From positions 2,480,001-2,544,000 of the forward strand of contig JAJEKV010000035.1 of assembly GCA_021234155.1 (NCBI GenBank): a stretch of 64,000 nt of DNA. The letters run 5' to 3'. The stretch comes from Isoetes taiwanensis. Lineage: Eukaryota; Streptophyta; Lycopodiopsida; Isoetales; Isoetaceae. Both the position numbers and the translations under genes were made by a program. Below the pieces are notes generated by a model. It ran no database searches. It was not told where the DNA came from and saw nothing but the letters and a program-made list of their open reading frames with translations. Below are positions 57,046 to 64,000 of this stretch, piece by piece. Position 1 is the first letter of the stretch. Each line of letters opens with the position of its first letter.

Positions 57046-57680
57046 TAGAAAAGCATTCTCTTTCAAAATAGGGCCCTGAGATCCTTGCCATTTCTTGAAT
57101 TAGGCAACAATTCCCCTTCCGAGTCATCAAATAGAAAGCCCCACGGTACCTCTTTATCAATCGAAATGGGCCTTCCCATGGGCTTTGAAATTTGGATAGA
57201 TGCTTCTTAGTGGTCCCTGCACAACACCAATTGGCCTTCCTCAAATGGATTGACAACTCAGAACTTGTCTTTGATAAGCTTTACTTTTTGTTTATGCCTC
57301 ATATTGAAGTCTCACGCTTCTTGTCTCATCTCTTGCAATTGTAAAACAAATCATCCATCCTATTATGCACTTGATTTGGAGTTGGAACTTCTCCTAAATT
57401 CTCATAATAAGGTAGCTCCACAAATGAACACAAAGGAATGTCCAAATGAATCGCATCATCGACTTGCACTCCATAAACCAATTCAAATGGTGTAAAGCCC
57501 AGTAGCCAACTTGTAAGTACACCAAACTCCATAAGGCACTGTCAAGGCTTCATGCCAATTTCTTTGATTATCCTTCCTTTGTTTTGGCCAAGATAGCTTT
57601 CGAGAATTTTGTTAGTAGACTCAAACTTGCCCATTGCCTGTGGATAATAAGCGTAAGCTTGCACATGTTGAACACCAATC
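57046..57680 (-). pseudogene. G-A integrase C-terminal part
   Basis: Continuation of the integrase region in broken frames: AYAYYPQAMG near 57,620-57,650 (usual YYPQANGQxE), FTPFELVYGVQ near 57,470-57,500, and SPWEGPFRLIKRYRGAFYL near 57,130-57,190 (end of the core and GPF/Y region). It ends at ISGPYFERECFSK, where N2 inserted. Confidence 0.75.
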
Positions 57681-57682
57681 TT

Positions 57683-59257
57683 TTACGTTAAGCGAGCTAC
57701 TACTTTTCCCATGAAATGACTTCCCGACGACAAAAGAATGGTTGGAACACTAAACCGAGAAATCAAATTATGATAAAGAAAGCTTCTTGTGGTATTTTCT
57801 CGTAGCATGCTTTTCTTTGGAATTGCTTCTACCCACTTTGTAAACATGCATGTGGCTGCCAAGATATACTTATGACCTTTGGAAGATGGAGGATTGATAG
57901 GCCCAATGTAATCCAATCCCCACATATGAAATGGACCAACGCTCAAAATAGGGTGGAATGGCATATTATTATGGCCTGTTAACTGCTTATGCCTTTGACA
58001 CTTCTCACATTTGCTAACAAAGTCTTTAGTATCCTTGTAAAGAGTTGGCCAATAATATCCCCAATGAAGGATCTTCCTAGCTGTGGTTCTGGCTGCAAAA
58101 TGCCCCTGACAATCATGTGCTTGCTGCAACAAATCATGAGTTTGCTGACCAGCAACACACCTTAATAAGAGACCTTCCATAGTCCTCTTATAAAGAATAG
58201 CTTCATGCACCACATAACCAGCTGCTTGTACTCTAAGAGCATGCTTTTGTTGCTTTGAAAATGATGAAGGATAAGTCTGATCTTGTAAATACCTGTATAC
58301 AATGGCATACCAAAGATCCACGGTCTCAATGAACCCTTGTAATACTCCATTATCCTGAAATGCTACTTGCTGGTCTGTTTCTTCTTCTATTTCAGCACCA
58401 CTACTCAAATAGGCACTTGGATTATGAGTTCCTTGAGCCATCTTAACATACTTCAACTCAAATTCTTGTATGATAAGAGCCCATCTTGTAAACTTAGGAT
58501 CTTGGACAGTCTTGTTATAAATGCATGGCAATGGGTTCACATCCATATGAATGTAAACATACTGAACATTTGCTGAATTCCATTGTGAAGGAAGAAGATA
58601 ATGTCTAAATTTATTCAAGGCCCACTTCAATGCCAACCCAAGATGCTCCACATGAGTCCATTTCTGCTCTTGTGGAGTTAACAACCTGCTAGCATAGTAA
58701 TTCACATCATAATGCTTTTGCTGATTTTTCTGACATAGTGTGACAGCCAAAGTTTGCTCCCAAACAGTAAAGAATAAATGAAAAGGCTCACTCATTCTTG
58801 GAGGAATCAGCAAAGTTCTCTCTTTCAATTGTCCAAGACACCATTCAAATGCTTCTTGAGCATCCTCCTTCCATCTAAAATTCTGCCCTTGCTTCATACA
58901 ATCCACAAGTGGCTGGGTTACTTTAGCAAAATTATGCAAATACCTCCTACTAAAACTGAGTTGGCCATATAAGCTTCTCACTTGTGATACATTTGTAGGT
59001 GGTTTGACCTTCTCCAAGGCTGCAATCTTACCATAATCCACTTGTAATCCCTTTTCTGAAACATAATTGCCCAATAGTTTTCCTCCTCTAGTGAAGAAAA
59101 TACACTTAGCAGGATTCAAACTTATGCCATACAATCGGCATCTTTCAAGAACTTTTCTGAGATGATCCAAGTGATCTCTTCTTGGATTCGAAAACACTGT
59201 TAAGTCATCTATAAAGACTCTCAAAAAGTCTAAAATATCATGAAAAGCATATGTCAT
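57683..59257 (-). pseudogene. G-A RT C-terminal part, RNase H and integrase
   Basis: 524 codons from ATG at 59,257. It begins in RT with FLRVFIDDLTVFSN (catalytic FIDD), then the connection, RNase H-like region and integrase. The HHCC zinc region has HDCQGHFAART and CEKCQRHK. The first catalytic Asp is in WGLDYIGP. At the second Asp the text is ILLSSGSHF instead of the usual DNGSHF, so the catalytic Asp is lost. The frame break before it (about 59,290) removes the MPFGLTNAP region from the continuous frame. Confidence 0.85.
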
Positions 59258-61167
59258 AGCTCGCTGAAATGTGGCTGGAGCATTTGTGAGGCCAAAAGGT
59301 AAGCATAGATGCCAAAAGGTGTTCGAAAAGCCGTCATTGCTTGATGTGGTGGATAAATTTGGATCTGATTATATCCTGAGTAACCATCCAAGAAAGAATA
59401 GGCCTGATTTCCTGCAACAATATCCAGCAAAGTGTCTATGAATGGTGTAGGAAAATGATCTCTTTTGGTAGCTTTATTGAGATCCCTGTAATCAATGCAT
59501 ACTCGGATTGAGTTATTTGGCTTTCTCACTGGTACAATAGAACTGATCCAATCTGAATTTGGCACTGGTACAATAAATCCCGCCTCCAAAAGCTTCATGA
59601 CTTCAACCTTTACTTGCTCCTCTAGTGCTGGACTCATTCGCCTTTGAGCTTGTTGGACTGGTTTTGATCCTTGTTTCAAATCAATGGCATGAACCACAAC
59701 CTCTGGTGGAATGCCTTTCAATTCTTTGTAATTTCTTGCCAAAACATCCCTGAATTCTCTTAACAAAGATATCAAATCACGTTCCTCCTCTTGAGTAAGA
59801 TCTCCTCCAATAGTAACCAATTCTTCTTGATTTCCTTGAGAAATATTGATGTTCTTGACTGAATGTGGTGACTGTAATGAATGTGGTGAGTGCGGTGACG
59901 AATGTGGTGAATATGGTGATCGTGGTGAGTGTGGTGACGAATGTGGTGAATGTGGTGATTGTGGTGAATGTGGTGACAGTGATGAATGTGGTGCGTGTGA
60001 TAACTGTGGTGACTGTAATGGATGTGGTGGATATGATGATTGTGATGAATTTGGTGCATGTGGTGACTGTAATGACTGTAGTGAATATGGACTGATCTGA
60101 TTTACCTCATCCTCCAGAATGTGCGCATGCCACCAAGCTGCTTGTACTTGTATAGTGGGCTGATTTATGTTTACCCCATCCATGCTTGATGTCAAAATCA
60201 GCATCTCTACTTGATCTTGATCAATTCCTTGCTGAAATAAAGTCTCCCCAATGGGTCTTTGAATGGACTCTTCCTGCATGTTCACAAGAGTCTCTTGTAA
60301 CCCAGCTTCACCAATACTTTCAAGTCTTTGGAGATACTTATCTGCAACTTGCTGCTGTAAATGACATATTTCTGAAATTTGGGTACCTTTTAACCACTTG
60401 TACAAAGTCTTATCTTCCCTGTCACCCACTTCCAAGACATGAAAACAACTAAGACCTTGCTGCCCTGACACCATAGCATTCTCTTTGATGATTTCTAACT
60501 GCGGGCTGCTCAAAGAAGGATTGCAAAGAAAGGTACATTTTGCTGATTTCAGAGGATGATCTATAGTAACCTTGTGTTTCCCTTGAAAGATATTCATTTC
60601 ACGTTTCCTCCATGAAGTCTCAGCTTGTACGGCATCTAACCATGTACGGCTCAGCAACAAAGTATAAGTTTCAGCATGCACACTCTCTGGAAATTTCAAA
60701 ACCATGAAATCCAAGATTGCTTCCACCTCATAGACCTTGCATAAGACATTTCTTATGACTCCCATAGGCTGCACCTTCATTTGATTGAATGCTTTGAGCA
60801 TCATAGTTGTTGGTTCCATCATTTTCAAGCCAACTTGAAGCATTATGTGGTACGGCATTACATTCACTCCACTGCCGGTATCTATGTTAGCCTCTTTGAT
60901 TAGATATCCATTAATACTCACATCACAAAGAAATGGCCCAGGATCCTTGGATTGCCGGGCTGGTGGCTCCATTCTCCTCTTGTCGGTATCATTTAATATG
61001 ATTTGTTGGACTGAAATTTCTGATTTTGTTCTTCCCCCTAACTCTTGCAACAAATGTGGAGAATAATGCATCAATTGCTCAAGAGTAAGTGTAACTTTAG
61101 TGGCCAAAACTTGGCTGATCACATCATCTTCATTTTGAATTTCCTCATCCACCATAGGAGGCATCAC
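59254..61167 (-). pseudogene. G-A protease and RT N-terminal part
   Basis: 637 codons. The frame opens with GTG; the next ATG is at 61,164. Protease active site EANIDTGSGVNVMP near 60,880. A Ser-Pro-His-rich linker (about 59,870-60,090) follows, then RT blocks RVCIDYRDLNKATKRDHFP and YSFLDGYSGYNQI. The frame leaves the RT path after TPFGIYAYL through a small deletion or shift. Confidence 0.85.
59865..60095. repeat. GTGGTGA minisatellite encoding Ser-Pro-His repeats
   Basis: Tandem words like GAATGTGGTGA on the plus strand encode S-P-H-S repeats in the minus-strand pol frame. The same word family fills the LTR at 35,543-35,620 and 63,284-63,360. Confidence 0.8.
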
Positions 61168-61357
61168 TATGGGCTGATTTTCTTCTATAGACCTAAACTG
61201 TTACGTGGGCAAAAGACATTGAATTGCACCTTCTTAGGTGTCTGACACCTTCAAAGCTTGTTCCTTCAAAGCCTTTGGAAAAGAGGTCTTAGTCTTCTCC
61301 TCCCAATTGGCACTACTCTTGGTTCTTGAACCACCTTTTGTGATCTTGTAACCGCAT

Positions 61358-62844
61358 TTACTTCTCCAATCTCTTCTTCTTCTTTGAAATGGGTCCTTTG
61401 TCTACCTCAACAAATCCACAATTTACTACTGATTTTGCCTTCTCTTGCTTCTTAAGCTCCTCAATAAGAGCCTTAACTTGAGGATTATCAATGTACTTTG
61501 CATCTTGAATCACGAACATCATTATTAGGAAGAGGTACTGATTCAAACACTTGCCGCTTTGGTGGATACTTGTTGGTTGCCCATTACGGTTTCCCATGGA
61601 TTTTTCCAACAAGTAGTCTCATCATGCTTGAATTTATCACATAACTTGCAATATAAATGAGCCTTACTTGGATACCATCCCTGTTTTGGCTGCACCATTG
61701 GTGTGGAACCCATTGGAACTTGTTGGGCAATTGGAGCTTGTGGCATCATTGGAACTTGTGGTATGATAGGTGCTGCCTGCATTGGTTGAATAGGAATAGG
61801 TGGTGCTTGTTGTATAACAGCAAATACTGGATTGGCCCTCTCAAAGAATCTCTTCTCCCTACATTCGTGATCATTATGGCCCTTGATTTGGCATCTTGAG
61901 CAGAATTTCAGCAATCTACATGTAGTATCAGAATGTCCAATAGACCCACAATACTCACAAGTAATAAACTGCACATCCCTTGGCTTCTCACCAATTGTAA
62001 GCTTAGAAATCTTGGCTGCAATATCCTCTGTTTTATGCTCTGGAGCAGCAACTTCATGAATGTATCCCAGCTTATCTTCAGCCTTGAGAGCATACTTTTG
62101 TGCCTCTAGCAATGTTGTAGGCTGTTTCGCCTTCACCTTATGAGCAATAGCTCGTTTCAGCCCCTTCACATACCATTGGATATCCATTTCATCATTCCTG
62201 GCAATCTTCCAATGAACCACGGCTTTGAGAACCGCAATATACCTCTGATTATACTCTCTAATTGATTCATCTTCCTTTTGTGTGAAATTGGTCCACCTTT
62301 CCATAGTCTTCTCCTTACCATGAACTTCTTGATAATTAGCAATGAAAGCTTCCTTTAATTCCTGATATGTCATGGTATCTGGCTGAGTTTGTGCCCATTC
62401 CTCCACTGAATCTTGCAAAGAACTATGAAACCAAAGCAAGTAATCAGCAGCTGGTAACTTACATTGCTGGCAATACCTTTCAAACTTCACAATATATTTC
62501 AAAGGATCCCGATCCACCAGATCATCAAACTTTGGAATGCCCATTGTCTGAAAACCCCATACCATAGGTGGTAATACAGCCATCTCTGCCTCTTCTTGGG
62601 TTTCTTGAAATTGGAAAAACGAAATTGAATCTCCCTTCAATTTGAAAAATGAAATTGGATTACCTTCTAGATCAGTAAATGGAATCAAAACCTCCTGGAT
62701 CTGAGAATTAGACCCCAGATCTGCTCCCAAATCTGAAAACGAAATTGAATCTTGATGCAATTTTGAGCCCAAAGATTGACTCACCGGTCCCTTTCTTGTG
62801 ACGATAGAGCTTGGTGGAATATCCTTCTTACTTCCCTTGGGCAT
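61358..62844 (-). pseudogene. G-A gag
   Basis: 433-codon frame from ATG at 62,844 to 61,543, then a shifted C-terminal piece to 61,358. Capsid-type region around VEEWAQTQPDTMTYQELKEA and WYVKGLKRAIA. Three zinc knuckles: CEYCGSIGHSDTTC, CSRCQIKGHNDHEC and CKLCDKFKHDETTC. The frame break near 61,545 separates the last part (EELKKQEKAKSV). Confidence 0.85.
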
Positions 62845-63019
62845 AAAACTATGCTCCCCTTGTCAAATTTTACTCCACAAATCAATTACGGCAAAATCCC
62901 CTTCACACAAGAAATTGCTCCTTTCATTACCGACGATCACCAATACCAATGGTAACAACTCCTTTTCCAATGGAAATTCTTGCCGATCAATGGTCTGTCG
63001 AGCACCGTGGTCGCCAAAT
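62845..63019 (-). other. G-A leader and primer-site region
   Basis: 175 bp between the 5-prime LTR and gag. Just inside the LTR the minus strand reads ATTTGGCGACCACGGTGC, the position of the primer-binding site. I cannot match it confidently to a tRNA. Confidence 0.5.
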
Positions 63020-63369
63020 TGTTAGAGCCTGGACTCTAACCTTGCAAGAAGGATGAAAAACCCAACAATCCAAGCTTAATCTATCAGAATAAGGCAATGC
63101 ACAAGACAAAGAATCATCATCTCCATAGCTAGATCAAGCAAAATGCTCTCTCTCAATACACCGTCTCTCTGTTCTTCTCTCTCTACTCAGATAATACAAT
63201 GCTCATAATGGCTCCACAATGCATACGTGCAAATATCCTGCACGCGTGCATGCGCGTATATCACTCTATATACGGTATATGATGAGTGTGGTGAGTGGTG
63301 ACAAGTGTGGTGAGTGGTGACAAATGTGGTGAGTGGTGACGAGTGTGGTGAGTGGTGACGACCCCAACA
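63020..63369 (-). repeat. 5-prime LTR of G-A
   Basis: 350 bp, nearly identical to 35,279-35,628. It is followed by the target duplication ACTTT at 63,370-63,374. Confidence 0.92.
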
Positions 63370-63374
63370 ACTTT

Positions 63375-64000
63375 GTATTTATTTACTAAACCTGGTTGTC
63401 CAGTCGTGATGAAGCTACTTGGGAAAGTAATGGACTCAACCAAACTTCAAAGGTAAAACTTTGCTTATTGATGATTCATTGTATAAGGCTTACCTTGGTA
63501 GCCCCTGGAATCTTCTGCTGATACCTTCATTTAAAATGGATGTCTGTGACGAAATGCCAACAGTCCTTACCCCAAAGATAGAAAAAATACTGCAGGCCAA
63601 GACCGGGGCAGAAATGAAGATACTAGTGAAGAAACACACATCTGCAAGCCCTGGCCTCTAACAAACAGAAAGATTATGAAGTTATACCTGGAAAAGCTTT
63701 ATGGAAAACAACATCAGTAGTGCACCCTAATGAATGAGGAATTGAAGAAGGTTTATGGCGATGAAGATTGTCATTTTCCATTAGTGCGATTAAGCCTGAG
63801 ACATTGCGTTATTTATGTTTGTGCTTTATTGCTGAATTCCAACAATTCTGAATTTTGAATTGTCTGTAATGTGCTTGATTTATATGGAATGTTTATGTTA
63901 TTTAATGTTGAATTTCAAGGGGTGCTTAAATTTAATAGACTGTTGTAATGTTCAAGTGCCTACTTGATTGTTTGCAAGTGGTAGTGAATGGCACGGGTTG
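63375..64000 (+). pseudogene. HAD/FCP1-NIF phosphatase-like gene, right part and 3-prime flank
   Basis: Continues the gene broken at 35,278. The frame reads LLIDDSLYKAYLGSPWN and IPSFKMDVCDE (63,460-63,545), the C-terminal part of NIF-type HAD domains, where DD-S is the metal-binding motif. An internal stretch (63,375-63,460) has a stop and frame break, so the gene is a pseudogene or exon borders are not visible. Sequence after about 63,665 is the flank also found after K2 and K4. Confidence 0.65.

Larger units (their letters stand above)
35279..63369 (-). mobile_element. Ty3/gypsy retroelement G-A with nested insertions
   Basis: Minus-strand LTR retrotransposon. The two 350-bp LTRs (63,020-63,369 and 35,279-35,628) start TG and end CA and are flanked by the 5-bp duplication ACTTT (35,274-35,278 and 63,370-63,374). 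Own sequence is about 7.1 kb: gag, protease, RT, RNase H and integrase (57,046-62,844) and a 3-prime part (35,629-36,020). The rest is Ngaro element N2, itself split by chromovirus G-B. The LTRs are nearly identical, so insertion is recent or the LTRs have been homogenised. Pol order PR-RT-RH-IN is that of Ty3/gypsy. Confidence 0.9.

Noticed and set aside
59846-60100. Cys/Gly/Glu repeat protein on the plus strand
   Set aside because: Antisense shadow of the Ser-Pro-His repeat in G-A pol, produced by the GTGGTGA minisatellite.

Overview
This is nuclear DNA of a land plant, probably one with a large, repeat-rich genome. The evidence is a secreted plant-type GH18 chitinase with hevein domains and a 72-bp GT-AG intron, plant receptor-like kinase sequences, a chromovirus with a plant-type initiator-Met tRNA primer-binding site, and dense nested retrotransposons. 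A tyrosine-recombinase (Ngaro/DIRS-type) retrotransposon suggests a non-flowering lineage, but that is inference. No tRNA, rRNA or CRISPR was found.

Left half (about 4-35 kb): a duplicated defence-type locus. Each unit holds a hevein-domain receptor kinase on the minus strand (K1, K3), a divergent hevein-GH18 chitinase (C1, C2) and a second hevein-domain kinase on the plus strand (K2, K4). The two units lie about 17.56 kb apart. A fifth kinase copy (K5, 33.4-34.9 kb) follows. Only chitinase C2 (24,144-25,580) reads as intact. Every kinase copy is broken. K2 and K4 have lost catalytic kinase motifs by short in-frame deletions. Much of the divergence between copies falls at CAG/CTG trinucleotides, which looks like consensus error at CHG-methylated cytosines, so part of the apparent decay may not be real. 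Between the units lie fragments of a Ngaro-like element, including a 5.5-kb non-autonomous copy (11,722-17,231), a decayed copia fragment and a threefold noncoding repeat (R1).

Right half (35-63.4 kb): a three-level nest. Retroelement G-A (Ty3/gypsy, minus strand, 350-bp LTRs, 5-bp target duplication ACTTT) sits inside a gene-like sequence resembling a HAD/FCP1-NIF phosphatase. Inside G-A lies an autonomous-type Ngaro element (N2, minus strand: gag, RT-RNase H, tyrosine recombinase, with B1-A2-B2 split direct repeats). The recombinase gene of N2 is split by chromovirus G-B (37,042-50,188, plus strand, about 1.55-kb LTRs).

The most unusual feature is in G-B. Upstream of gag-pol, behind its own TATA box, is a histone H3-like gene (39,290-40,572). 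It begins MARTKQT, has a long charged middle, and ends in a recognisable H3 histone fold (ALREIRHF, FEDSTACTIHAK, VTLTRQD). The same element ends its integrase with a chromodomain-like region. A retrotransposon carrying its own H3 variant is the best candidate here for an undescribed system. The Ngaro element in a plant and the chitin-binding kinase/chitinase cluster come next.
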